From Mycobacterium asiaticum DSM 44297 (GTDB taxonomy: Bacteria; Actinomycetota; Actinomycetes; Mycobacteriales; Mycobacteriaceae): 64,000 bases of DNA. Positions 18,170 to 26,474 of this stretch are shown piece by piece (position 1 is the first letter of the stretch; every line of letters starts with the position of its first letter). The stretch is from the NCBI RefSeq assembly GCF_000613245.1, contig NZ_HG964938.1:994198-1058197 (forward strand), given 5' to 3'. The translations under genes and the position numbers were made by a program. A model generated the notes under the pieces. It was not told where the DNA came from and made no database searches. It worked only from the letters and a program-made list of their open reading frames with translations.

Positions 18170-19131
18170 GGTTCAACGTGACGGTCACCTCGGCCATTCT
18201 GGCGGTGGTGACATTGCTTGGTGCGGCCTATTTGACGTTCGGTGTGCTCAACGTCGAACCGACCGGCCAGAGGACCCGGCTCACCCTGCTGCTGGACAAC
18301 TCCGGTGGGTTGATGCCCACCTCGCAGGTGACGATGCGGGGGATACGGATCGGTAGAGTAGCCGGAATCCAAACCACCCCCACCGGATTGCTGGTCTCGC
18401 TGGACATCGACCAGCAGCATCCCGTCCCGGCCGACAGTGCCATCAGCATCCAAAACTTGTCCCTGGTCGGCGAGCAGTACATCGACTTCACGCCGAAACA
18501 CGTTGCACCGCCCTACTTCAGCGACGGCACCGTCATCCCGGCGGAGCGGGTCGCTGCCGCCGTCACCGTCAGCGACCTGCTGAACAAGGCCAATGCGCTG
18601 CTGTCGGTGCTCAACCCGACATACGTCAACAACATCGTCGGCGCCGTCTCGGTGGCCTTCGCGGACAACGACGCCGCCTTGGACTCGCTGGCGAGCACCG
18701 CGGGCCTGGCCGCGAACATGGAGCGGGACAACAACCTGCTGCTGACCACGCTCTTCGGCAACGTCGAAACGTTGACCACCGACATCAGTAAGCAAGACGT
18801 CGGTGGCTTACTCACCAGAAGCGGTGCGGCCCTGCCCAGTTCGGTGTCGGCGTTGGCGGATCTCACCCGCAGGGTCGACGAGTATGCGCACACCGGTGAC
18901 GGCGTCTTCGCCCCCGGTGCCCCGGTCCCCACCTTGGTGTCCAACCTCCAGCGGTACCTCGACATGCTGTCAGGGCCGCTGAGTACCTTCGCCGCGGCGT
19001 TGGAACCGGCCACCGCGCCGCTGCGCGAATTCAAGGTGGACGCAGGACACTTCGTCGACGTGTGGGAGTCGACGTTCAACGACACAGGCGGCGTTCGCGT
19101 GCACGTCACCGTACCGAGAGGACACCCGTGA
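18166..19131 (+). CDS. MceF-type substrate-binding subunit
   Basis: A 321-residue last Mce subunit. ATG 18166 yields an N-terminal anchor (TVTSAILAVVTLLGAAYLTF) and an MlaD domain (DNSGGLMPTSQVTMRGIRIG, IQNLSLVGEQYIDFTP). The helical C-terminal part is shorter than in the classical MceF proteins, which often exceed 500 residues. The TGA overlaps the GTG of the mas gene (GTGA). The nine genes 11279-19766 therefore form one uninterrupted operon. Confidence 0.9.
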   Translation: MRFNVTVTSAILAVVTLLGAAYLTFGVLNVEPTGQRTRLTLLLDNSGGLMPTSQVTMRGIRIGRVAGIQTTPTGLLVSLDIDQQHPVPADSAISIQNLSLVGEQYIDFTPKHVAPPYFSDGTVIPAERVAAAVTVSDLLNKANALLSVLNPTYVNNIVGAVSVAFADNDAALDSLASTAGLAANMERDNNLLLTTLFGNVETLTTDISKQDVGGLLTRSGAALPSSVSALADLTRRVDEYAHTGDGVFAPGAPVPTLVSNLQRYLDMLSGPLSTFAAALEPATAPLREFKVDAGHFVDVWESTFNDTGGVRVHVTVPRGHP

Positions 19132-19766
19132 GCAACGACACCCTGATTGAGGAGACAATCGAAGACACCGCCGAGGCCGGCGAGGCTCCCGATGCCGGCG
19201 TGCCCCGTGCTCCATACCGTCGGCGTTGGGTTTGGGCTCTTGTCGTGTTGGCGTTGGTTGCAGCCGGGTGGTTCGGATTCGACAAGTACCGCAACGTCTC
19301 CGGGGAGTTGACGGCACTGCGGCACAGCGAAGCGGACCGCGAAACCGCGTCGCGGCTCGCTCGGGACTACGCGCTGAAATCGCTCACCTACAGCTTCGAG
19401 GACCCCGACGCCTTCTTCCGCGCTGTCGAGGATGGCGTCTCGCAGACACTCAAGGACAAGTACGTCAACGCCACCGAGCTTCTCAAAGGCATCATGACGC
19501 AAGCACAGGTCACCTCATCCGGTGAGGTACTGGCCACCGACGCGGTAGCGCAACCGGGGCAGGTCTACCAGGTGGTGGTATCGGCCGCGCAGACCACCCG
19601 CAATCTGCAGAACCCCAAGTCGCGGGTGTCTCTGATCCTGTTGCAGGTCACCGTCAACAGGACCGGCGACAAGTGGCAGGTGTCCGACATCGGACCCAAG
19701 GCCGGCAGCCACGCCAACGCAGACCCGATGTCGCCACCGGAACCCGGTCCCGTCCCCGGCCGATAA
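19128..19766 (+). CDS. Mce-associated membrane protein (Mas)
   Basis: A 212-residue protein at the usual end position of mce operons. It has an acidic cytoplasmic N-terminus (residues 1-30), one membrane segment (WVWALVVLALVAAGWFGF, about 34-51) and a periplasmic NTF2-like region of about 130 residues ending in a Pro-rich tail. GTG 19128 overlaps the mceF stop. Members of this family such as OmamA/LucA stabilise Mce transporters; only one copy is present here. Confidence 0.88.
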   Translation: MSNDTLIEETIEDTAEAGEAPDAGVPRAPYRRRWVWALVVLALVAAGWFGFDKYRNVSGELTALRHSEADRETASRLARDYALKSLTYSFEDPDAFFRAVEDGVSQTLKDKYVNATELLKGIMTQAQVTSSGEVLATDAVAQPGQVYQVVVSAAQTTRNLQNPKSRVSLILLQVTVNRTGDKWQVSDIGPKAGSHANADPMSPPEPGPVPGR

Positions 19767-19770
19767 AGGT

Positions 19771-20628
19771 TTGGCGACCGCACCGCGCGGAAATGCGTTC
19801 CGTATGCCGGACACTCGGGCCGTCGAGGCGCTTACTGACTACCTGAACACCCAACTCGACGAGATCGCGGCCGGGGATGCCGGGCTGCGCAGCGGGGACG
19901 ACCCGATCCACGACACCCGGGTGGCTATCCGACGGCTGCGCAGCACGCTGCGGGTATTCCGCAAGGCGCTCGACGGTCCGGCGGTGGGTGACATGGACGA
20001 CGAACTCAAGTGGTTCGCGGGACTGCTGGGCGAGGTCCGCGATTGCCACGTCCAGTCGCGCCGCTTCTCCGAAGCGCTCGACGAGTTGCCCGATACCCTG
20101 GTACTGGGTCCGGTACGATCGCGAATTCGCAACGAGCTGAAGGCGATTGAACTGCCGGCCCGCACCCGCGTCGGCGAAGCAATGGAATCCGAACGCTACC
20201 TGGCTCTCACCGCGGTGCTACGCGACTGGCGGGCCGACCCGCCCGTTGCTGCCGGCCTCACCCGCAAGCAACTGCGCAAGCGAACCGATCGCGCGCGGCA
20301 CAAGGCGGATAAGCGCCTGGCCGAGGCCCTCGACGGCGGCTCCGGCGAGATGCTGCACCGCGCACGCAAGGCTGCCAAGCGCGCCCGGTACGCCGCCGAA
20401 CTGTGTCGCCCGATCGATAAGGGCGCCAAGCGGACAATCAAGCGGTACAAGCATATTCAGCAGGTATTGGGTGACCATCAGGATGCCGAGGTGGCCACCG
20501 CCACGCTTCGACGGCTGGCGATCGCTGCAGGAACAACCCCCGGAGAGAACGGGTTCACCTACGGGCTGCTGTATGCGCGGGAGCAACGAATCGCAACGCG
20601 CAGTCGCGAAGCGGTGCGCGGGCTCTGA
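19771..20628 (+). CDS. CHAD-domain protein (polyphosphate-binding type)
   Basis: A helical CHAD-domain protein, 285 residues if TTG 19771 (4 nt after the mas stop, with AAAGG just before) is used, or 274 from ATG 19804. The conserved His and basic residues of the first helix are in PIHDTRVAIRRLRSTLRVFR. Further Lys/Arg-rich helices (KQLRKRTDRARHKADKRL, RARKAAKRARYAAEL) line the expected polyphosphate-binding groove. No CYTH partner is adjacent. It may be cotranscribed with the mce operon. Its role here is unknown; a link to phosphate or polyphosphate stress is inference. Confidence 0.85.
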   Translation: MATAPRGNAFRMPDTRAVEALTDYLNTQLDEIAAGDAGLRSGDDPIHDTRVAIRRLRSTLRVFRKALDGPAVGDMDDELKWFAGLLGEVRDCHVQSRRFSEALDELPDTLVLGPVRSRIRNELKAIELPARTRVGEAMESERYLALTAVLRDWRADPPVAAGLTRKQLRKRTDRARHKADKRLAEALDGGSGEMLHRARKAAKRARYAAELCRPIDKGAKRTIKRYKHIQQVLGDHQDAEVATATLRRLAIAAGTTPGENGFTYGLLYAREQRIATRSREAVRGL

Positions 20629-20632
20629 CTCC

Positions 20633-21115
20633 TCAGGTGTTCGCCCCGCCGTAGTGCTCGGCGTCGCGCTGGGACCCGTCCTGGTAGTTGGGGTTGGTCA
20701 ACTCTTGGCTCCACGCCTTGTCCTCGGTTGGCGCATCGTCATCAACGCGGTCAGCGTTGTTTCTGCGGACCGTCGGGTCGATGGTGTCGGCGCGCTTGAG
20801 CTGCTCGTCGAGTTGCTCGCGCGATGTCGCCACCTCGTCCTGGTGGGCGGCGGCACGTTCCTGCAGCCGGGCGGCTTCGGCGGCCTTGGCCTCCGCCTCG
20901 GCCTGCGCCGCACGCGCCTTGGCAGCGGTTTCCTGTGCGAGCGCCTCGCGGCGTTCCACTCGGGCGGCGTCCACCCTGGCCTGCTCGCGGATTTGTTCGG
21001 CTTGCTCCAACTGGCGGCGCCGCTTCGCCCTGGTCGAGACGACGACGAGTGCGGCAATCAGCGCGAGGAGCACGAGTGCGGCGATCACAATCCAGACGAT
21101 ATTGCTGGTACTCAT
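20633..21115 (-). CDS. Single-pass membrane protein with coiled coil
   Basis: A 160-residue protein: one hydrophobic helix (residues 5-26, NIVWIVIAALVLLALIAALVVV), a basic stop (TRAKRRR), then about 75 residues of Ala/Glu/Arg/Gln-rich heptad-like sequence predicted to be a coiled coil, and a polar disordered tail. ATG 21115 was chosen over ATG 21127 because GGAG sits 6 nt upstream of it. Mycobacterial proteins of this plan are common; no function is known to me. It is convergent with the CHAD gene and lies downstream of the kinase gene on the same strand. Confidence 0.7.
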   Translation of the reverse strand: MSTSNIVWIVIAALVLLALIAALVVVSTRAKRRRQLEQAEQIREQARVDAARVERREALAQETAAKARAAQAEAEAKAAEAARLQERAAAHQDEVATSREQLDEQLKRADTIDPTVRRNNADRVDDDAPTEDKAWSQELTNPNYQDGSQRDAEHYGGANT

Positions 21116-21211
21116 AATGAGCTCCATCGATAGATCGGTGTGCGGTTATGCGGCAGCCGTCTCTACCGAGTCCCCATATTCCACAGGGATAAAACAAGCG
21201 ATCTGCGACCG

Positions 21212-24200
21212 CTAATTGAAATCGAGCGCCTCGACCGTCGCGGTGCCGCCCTCGTGCGAGGGACGATTGGCGCCACCGATCACATAGATCGTGTGGCCGA
21301 CCGTTGCCACCGCCTCGCCGTGCCGCGCGGTCGGCATGGGGGTGAGGGTCGACCACTTGCCATCGGCGATGTCATAGGACTCCACCACAGCCAGCACCCG
21401 CGTCGGTTCCTCGCCGCCGACCGCCACGACGCGGCCGTCGATGTAGGTGGCACCGTAACTTCCGCGCGGCGTCGGCATGTCGACCAGCTTGGTCCAAGTC
21501 CCCGACGCCGGGTCATACCGCTCGAAGGCCGCGGAGTTCTTATCGGCCGACAGGAATCGGCCACCCACGGTGTAGACGTAAGTCCCGTCCGAAACGGCGG
21601 CCAGGTGCTCGCGCGGGGTCGGCATGTCGGCGGAGTCTCTCCAAGACGTGCCGTCGAAGACCTCGGTCTGCGGCACCACTTGCTTGGCATTCTGACCACC
21701 GACGACCACGAGCTTGTCGCCGACCACCGCGGCCGCCGGTGCAGCTCGGGGATGACCCAGCGGCGGCAGCTCGACCCAGTTGTTGCCCCGCAAAGCGAAC
21801 ACCCTGTTGGATGCGTCGGCGATGTTGTCGGTCGCGCCGCCGAGCACCACCACTTCGCCGCGATAGGTGGCCGCCGCGGCGTGGTGCAGCGCCACGGGCA
21901 ACGGCGGACCGGTCTCCCAGACCCCGGTCCGCGGGTCGTAGCTCTCGACCGTGTTCAGCACCGTGCCGTTCAACAAACCGCTGATCACCCAGATCTTGTC
22001 GCTGAGCACCGTCCACGCCATCATCAGCCGGGGCGTCTTCGCGTCGGGCAGGCTACGCCACTGCGACGCCGGCTGAATCTTGCGCGCGGGCAGGGTGAGC
22101 GCCTCCGCCGAGGAGACCACCTGCTGATCCGCGGGACCCGTCGACCCACCGATCGCGTAGACGGTCTTCTCTACCGCGGCTACCGCCATCCCGTGCCGCG
22201 CGGTGGCCATGTCCGGTAGGGCGTCCCAGACCTTGGCCGTCAGGTCGAACACCGACACACTCTTGAGGATTTCGCCGCCGGACAAGCCGCCAACCGCCAC
22301 CAGACGCCCGTCGGCGATCGCCACACCGAGATCGCTGCGTGGCCGCTGCAGCGGCGGCAACGTGCTCCAGGACTTCGCGGCGGGGTCGTACGCCTCGACC
22401 GCCGCCGAGTCCGTGCTGCCACTGGCTCCGCCGACGGCGTACACCAATTTGCCGTCGGTGGCCGCGGCGAGCAACTGCCGTGGCGTCGGTATCGGCGCTC
22501 CAAGCGTCCAGCTGTTGCCGTCGAAGATTTCGGTGGTGTTCAGCAGCGCACCGTCGGCGTCCACTCCGCCGGTGACGATGATGCGGTCACCGACCACCGC
22601 CGCGGCGGCCGCCGCCCGCGGCTGCAGCAGGCGCGGCAGCTCCACCCAGTGACTGTTGACCACTCGCCAAACCTGGTCGCTCGCAGCGGGTTTGGTTCCC
22701 GTGGTCTTCCAGCCGCCCAGGACCACCGGGTTGCCCTGCCAGGTCACCGCTGCGGCGCGTTGCACCGGGACGGGAAGGTCGTCGCCGCCTTTCCATTCGT
22801 CGATGGCGGGGTCGTAGCCCTCGTGGCGCGCGGTCACCGATCCGTCGCTGCCGATGCCGCCGAAAATCCAGATGGTGCCGTCGGATTGGGTCGTCGCCGT
22901 CGCGTCGCGCGCGGTGCGCGCGTTGGTGATCGGTTTCCACTGGACGGGCGCCTGGGTCCGCGGCTGACTCGTCGCTTGGCTGTGCTTGTTGTCGTCCTGG
23001 GACATCGCGATGACGACACCGCCGATGACCAGCAGCAGCGCCACCGCGATCGCCCCGGCCATCAGTAGACGGTTCTTCTTGGTTGCGGATCGACCGAACA
23101 GCGCCTTCGGGCCGGTGGGTTTGCCCGTGGGTTTGCCTGGGAGTTTGCCCGGCTCTGCGGGCGGCGGTGCCTTGGCGACCTGCGGCTCGGTGTGTGCCTG
23201 CATGCTGCGCAGGACGTTGGTGGCCTCGGCGAAGTCGCTTTGAGCCGAGTCGCCGCGGGGAGCGCGCGGCGGAGTGATCGGCGGGCTGCTCGGGGAAGTG
23301 CGGTTGTCGGTGGGTGGGCCAGGTGGCCGGGTCTGGCGGCTATCGCCGGCCGCGCTGGGCGGGCCACTCGGGGCGCCCGGGGCCAGGATCGCGGTGCGCC
23401 CGGTGTTGTCCCCGATCCGGGTGATCGCCATGGCATCGGGTTTCAGGCCGTTGGCCCGCTGCGCGGCCTGCAGATCGTGACCGAACTCCTCTGCGGTGGA
23501 CGGCCGCTGGGTCGGATCGAGCGACATCGCCTTCTCGATCGCCGCGCACACCGAGTCCGGGATTCCTTCGGGGCGCATATCCGGGATCCCGCTGGAGCTG
23601 ATCCGCAGGTACTGCTGGATCAGGTCCTCGCCCTTTCTCCGTTCGTGCGCGGCGTTGCCGGCGATCAGCGCATAGATCGTGGCGCCCAGCGAGTAGATGT
23701 CGGCCGCCACGGTCGCCGGGTTTCCAGTCATCACTTCGGGCGCGGTGTAGTCGATGGTGCCGGAGAAGAAGCCGGTGGCTGTCTCGTAGCCACCTTCGAT
23801 GTGCGCGATTCCGAAGTCGCTGAGCTGCGGCTCCCCGTAGTCGTTGATCAGCACATTCGCGGGCTTGATATCGCGGTGCAGGGTGCCGTTGCGATGCGCG
23901 GTCTCTAGCGCTCCGCACAACTTCACGCCGATCCGCAGCGCCTCGGGCCAGGGGATGGGGCCCTCGTGCCGCAATCGAACCGCCAGTGAGTCCGCGGCGT
24001 GGTAGGGCATGACGATGTAGGGCCGATTGCTGGTCGTCATTCCGACACGCAGGATGTGGACGATGTTGGGATGGCCGGACAGCCCGCCCATCGCGTAGCC
24101 CTCGCGCAGGAAGCGTTCCCTGCTGTCCTCCTCGTCGAGGTGGGAGGGCAGCACCTTGACCGCGACGCTTCGCCCCAGCGCCGTCTCGTAGCAGCGGTAG

Positions 24201-24313
24201 ATCACGCCCGCGCCGCCACGACCAACCTGGCGGGCATCCTCGAAACCCGCGGCGGCCAATTCCGTGATAATCGCGCTCGGCGCCGCCCCCTCCGCTGAAG
24301 GTTCTTCAGGCAT
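21212..24313 (-). CDS. Receptor-like Ser/Thr protein kinase with 12-repeat Kelch sensor
   Basis: A 1033-residue membrane kinase. The kinase domain spans about 24-285: glycine loop GRGGAG (31-36), Lys53 in VAVKVL, HRDIKPAN (146-153, catalytic Asp148) and SDFG (165-168). It is closest in wording to the PknK kinase domain (for example RFLRE, LSGHPNIV, IVMPYHA), but PknK's ATPase/regulator part is absent. A Pro-rich linker (290-410), one membrane helix (about 415-437) and twelve Kelch repeats (about 450-1033; PTPR...VYAVGG...YDP...W) follow. This gives two six-bladed propellers outside the membrane. ATG 24313 places 30 residues before the glycine loop, as in PknK; an in-frame GTG at 24433 would add 40 low-complexity residues. 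Confidence 0.88.
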   Translation of the reverse strand: MPEEPSAEGAAPSAIITELAAAGFEDARQVGRGGAGVIYRCYETALGRSVAVKVLPSHLDEEDSRERFLREGYAMGGLSGHPNIVHILRVGMTTSNRPYIVMPYHAADSLAVRLRHEGPIPWPEALRIGVKLCGALETAHRNGTLHRDIKPANVLINDYGEPQLSDFGIAHIEGGYETATGFFSGTIDYTAPEVMTGNPATVAADIYSLGATIYALIAGNAAHERRKGEDLIQQYLRISSSGIPDMRPEGIPDSVCAAIEKAMSLDPTQRPSTAEEFGHDLQAAQRANGLKPDAMAITRIGDNTGRTAILAPGAPSGPPSAAGDSRQTRPPGPPTDNRTSPSSPPITPPRAPRGDSAQSDFAEATNVLRSMQAHTEPQVAKAPPPAEPGKLPGKPTGKPTGPKALFGRSATKKNRLLMAGAIAVALLLVIGGVVIAMSQDDNKHSQATSQPRTQAPVQWKPITNARTARDATATTQSDGTIWIFGGIGSDGSVTARHEGYDPAIDEWKGGDDLPVPVQRAAAVTWQGNPVVLGGWKTTGTKPAASDQVWRVVNSHWVELPRLLQPRAAAAAAVVGDRIIVTGGVDADGALLNTTEIFDGNSWTLGAPIPTPRQLLAAATDGKLVYAVGGASGSTDSAAVEAYDPAAKSWSTLPPLQRPRSDLGVAIADGRLVAVGGLSGGEILKSVSVFDLTAKVWDALPDMATARHGMAVAAVEKTVYAIGGSTGPADQQVVSSAEALTLPARKIQPASQWRSLPDAKTPRLMMAWTVLSDKIWVISGLLNGTVLNTVESYDPRTGVWETGPPLPVALHHAAAATYRGEVVVLGGATDNIADASNRVFALRGNNWVELPPLGHPRAAPAAAVVGDKLVVVGGQNAKQVVPQTEVFDGTSWRDSADMPTPREHLAAVSDGTYVYTVGGRFLSADKNSAAFERYDPASGTWTKLVDMPTPRGSYGATYIDGRVVAVGGEEPTRVLAVVESYDIADGKWSTLTPMPTARHGEAVATVGHTIYVIGGANRPSHEGGTATVEALDFN

Positions 24314-24497
24314 GTCTTCGGCGCTTCCCTCCGCGGAATTTGGTTGTTTCGCGAAACCAACACTAGCGAACCTCCCCTCCGCTAGGAACCGTTCTGGCAA
24401 CGATCGTTTCGGCGAGTCGTGTGGGCTAAACACCCATCAGGCAAAGCCGGAAGGGGTGTGCACCGCAGCAGCGACGCCTGGCCGGAGAATGGCTGTT

Positions 24498-25343
24498 ATG
24501 GCATTGGATCTGTCCGCATACTTCGATCGCGTCGGCTACGGCGGCGCAAGCGAACCGACTCTCGAAGTCCTGCAGGGCCTGGTAACCGCGCACACCCGGG
24601 CCATCCCCTTCGAGAACCTCGACCCGTTCACCGGCGTGCCCGTCGACGACCTGGGCCCGGAAGCGTTGTTCGACAAGCTTGTTCGCCGCCGCCGCGGTGG
24701 TTACTGCTACGAGCAGAACGGGTTGATGGGCTACGTGCTGGCCGAACTCGGCTATCGAGTGCGGCGCCTCGCCGGCCGGGTGGTGTGGATGCAGCCGCCG
24801 GACGCAGCTCTGCCGGCCCAGACCCACACCGTGCTGGCGGTGACGTTCCCCGGTTGCGCGGGGCCCTACCTCGTCGACGTGGGTTTCGGCGGCCAGACAC
24901 CGACCTCGCCGCTGCGCCTGCAGACCGGCGGCGTGCAACAGACCACGCACGAGCCGTGCCGGCTCGAGGACCGCGGCGACGGGCTGGTGCTGCAGGCCCA
25001 GGTGCGCGGTGAATGGCAGGCGCTGTATGAGTTCAGTACCCAGACCAGGCCGCAGATCGATTTGACCGTCGGGAGCTGGTACGTCTCGACCCATCCCGCT
25101 TCGCACTTCGTCACCGGCCTCATGGTGGCGGCGGTTACCGACGACGCCCGGGTGAACCTGTCCGGCCGCACTCTCGCCATCCACCGCGCCGCAGGCAGCG
25201 AGAAGATCGTGCTCGACGACGTCGCCGCGGTGCTCGACACGCTGCGCCAGCGGTTCGGCATCGATGTGGCGGACGTCGGTGCCGCCCTCGAAAAGCGGAT
25301 CGGCACCCTATTTGCCGGGCAACCAAGTCCCGATCCGGCGTAG
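24498..25343 (+). CDS. nat: Arylamine N-acetyltransferase Nat
   Basis: Acyl-CoA-dependent arylamine N-acetyltransferase, linked in mycobacteria to cholesterol catabolism (it can use propionyl-CoA) and to isoniazid acetylation. It has 281 residues. The Cys-His-Asp triad is intact at the canonical positions Cys70 (RRGGYCYE), His110 (LPAQTHTV) and Asp127 (YLVDVGFGGQ). ATG 24498 gives MALDLSAYFDR, the family start. In M. tuberculosis it is the last gene of hsaADCB-nat; here about 16 kb separates it from hsaB, so it needs its own promoter in 24314-24497. The last 36 nt overlap the aspB 3' end on the opposite strand. Confidence 0.96.
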   Translation: MALDLSAYFDRVGYGGASEPTLEVLQGLVTAHTRAIPFENLDPFTGVPVDDLGPEALFDKLVRRRRGGYCYEQNGLMGYVLAELGYRVRRLAGRVVWMQPPDAALPAQTHTVLAVTFPGCAGPYLVDVGFGGQTPTSPLRLQTGGVQQTTHEPCRLEDRGDGLVLQAQVRGEWQALYEFSTQTRPQIDLTVGSWYVSTHPASHFVTGLMVAAVTDDARVNLSGRTLAIHRAAGSEKIVLDDVAAVLDTLRQRFGIDVADVGAALEKRIGTLFAGQPSPDPA

Positions 25344-26474
25344 CGCCTCTTCGATATCCTCGGTGGGGCCGGCGAATGACATTCGGACGTAGGAGGTTCC
25401 GCGGCCGGGATCGAAGTCGATACCCGGCGCGATTGCTACGCCGGTGTCAGCCAACAACTTCGAGCAAAATGCCAGCGAGTCGTCGGTGAAGTCCGAGACA
25501 TCGGCGTAGACGTAGAACGCGCCATCGGTGGGTGCGAGGCGGTCCAAGCCCACTGCGCTCAGGCCGTCAAGCAGCTTGCGCCGGTTGATCGAATAGTGCG
25601 ACAGGTTCGCTTCGGCCTCTGCTATCGCCTCGGGAGTGAACGCCGACACCGCAGCGATCTGGGACAGCACCGGAGGGCAGATAGTGAAGTTTCCGGTCAG
25701 GCAGTCGACCGCGCGTCGCAGTTCGGTGGGCACCACCAGCCAGCCCAACCGCCAGCCCGTCATTGCGAAATATTTCGAAAAGCTGTTGACCAGTACGGCA
25801 TTTCGCGACGTCTGCCAAGCACAGCTGGTCGTCGGCGCTCCGTCGTATACCAGGCCGTGGTAGACCTCGTCGCTGATCAATCGAACGCCGGTGCTGTCAC
25901 ACCAGGATGCGATGGCCGCCAGTTCTTCGGGCGGGATCACCGTGCCGGTGGGATTGGCCGGGCTGGCGACGACGACACCTTGGATCGGCGGGTCGAGATC
26001 GGCGAGCATCTGTGCGGTGGGCTGAAACCGGGTCTGTGGGCCGCACGGAATTTCGACGACTTCACACCCCAGCGCGGACAGGATGTTTCGATAACACGGG
26101 TAGCCGGGGCTGGCCATTGCCACCCGGTCGCCCACATCGAAGCACGCCAGAAACGCCAGCAGGAAGCCGCCCGACGAGCCGGTGGTGACGATGACGGCGT
26201 CCGGTTCGACGGAGATACCGTGCTGGCGTTGGTAATCCGCGGCGATCGCCGAGCGCAGTTCCGGAATGCCCAGGGCAACGGTGTAACCCAATTGGTTCAG
26301 ATGCAGCGCGGCCGCCGCGGCGGCGCGGACCGGCTCCGGCGCACCCACGCTCGGCTGCCCGGCGGACAGGTTCACCAGATCGCCGTGCGTGCGCTGCCGT
26401 TCGGCGGCGGCCAGCCAGACATCCATCACATAGAACGGTGGGATGCCGGCCCGGGCGGCGACACGGTCGGTCAC
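25308..26474 (-). CDS. aspB: Pyridoxal-phosphate aminotransferase AspB
   Basis: Class I/II PLP-dependent aminotransferase, 388 residues, equal in length to M. tuberculosis Rv3565. The PLP-binding Lys is in NSFSKYFAMTGWRLGW. SAGQPSVGAPEPVRAA and VVASPANPTGTVIPPEE are family motifs. The start is GTG 26474 (TDRVAARAGIPPFYVMDVW), overlapping the fadE33 stop as GTGA. It is the last gene of fadD3-fadE31-fadE32-fadE33-aspB. The annotated aspartate-aminotransferase role is not proven; why an aminotransferase belongs to this KstR2 operon is unclear. Confidence 0.9.
   Translation of the reverse strand: MTDRVAARAGIPPFYVMDVWLAAAERQRTHGDLVNLSAGQPSVGAPEPVRAAAAAALHLNQLGYTVALGIPELRSAIAADYQRQHGISVEPDAVIVTTGSSGGFLLAFLACFDVGDRVAMASPGYPCYRNILSALGCEVVEIPCGPQTRFQPTAQMLADLDPPIQGVVVASPANPTGTVIPPEELAAIASWCDSTGVRLISDEVYHGLVYDGAPTTSCAWQTSRNAVLVNSFSKYFAMTGWRLGWLVVPTELRRAVDCLTGNFTICPPVLSQIAAVSAFTPEAIAEAEANLSHYSINRRKLLDGLSAVGLDRLAPTDGAFYVYADVSDFTDDSLAFCSKLLADTGVAIAPGIDFDPGRGTSYVRMSFAGPTEDIEEALRRIGTWLPGK

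Noticed and set aside
24314..24433. Forty-residue N-terminal extension of the Kelch kinase from GTG 24433
   Set aside because: Open in frame but low-complexity, with no clear ribosome site, and absent from the PknK-like start pattern; ATG 24313 preferred, though not excluded.
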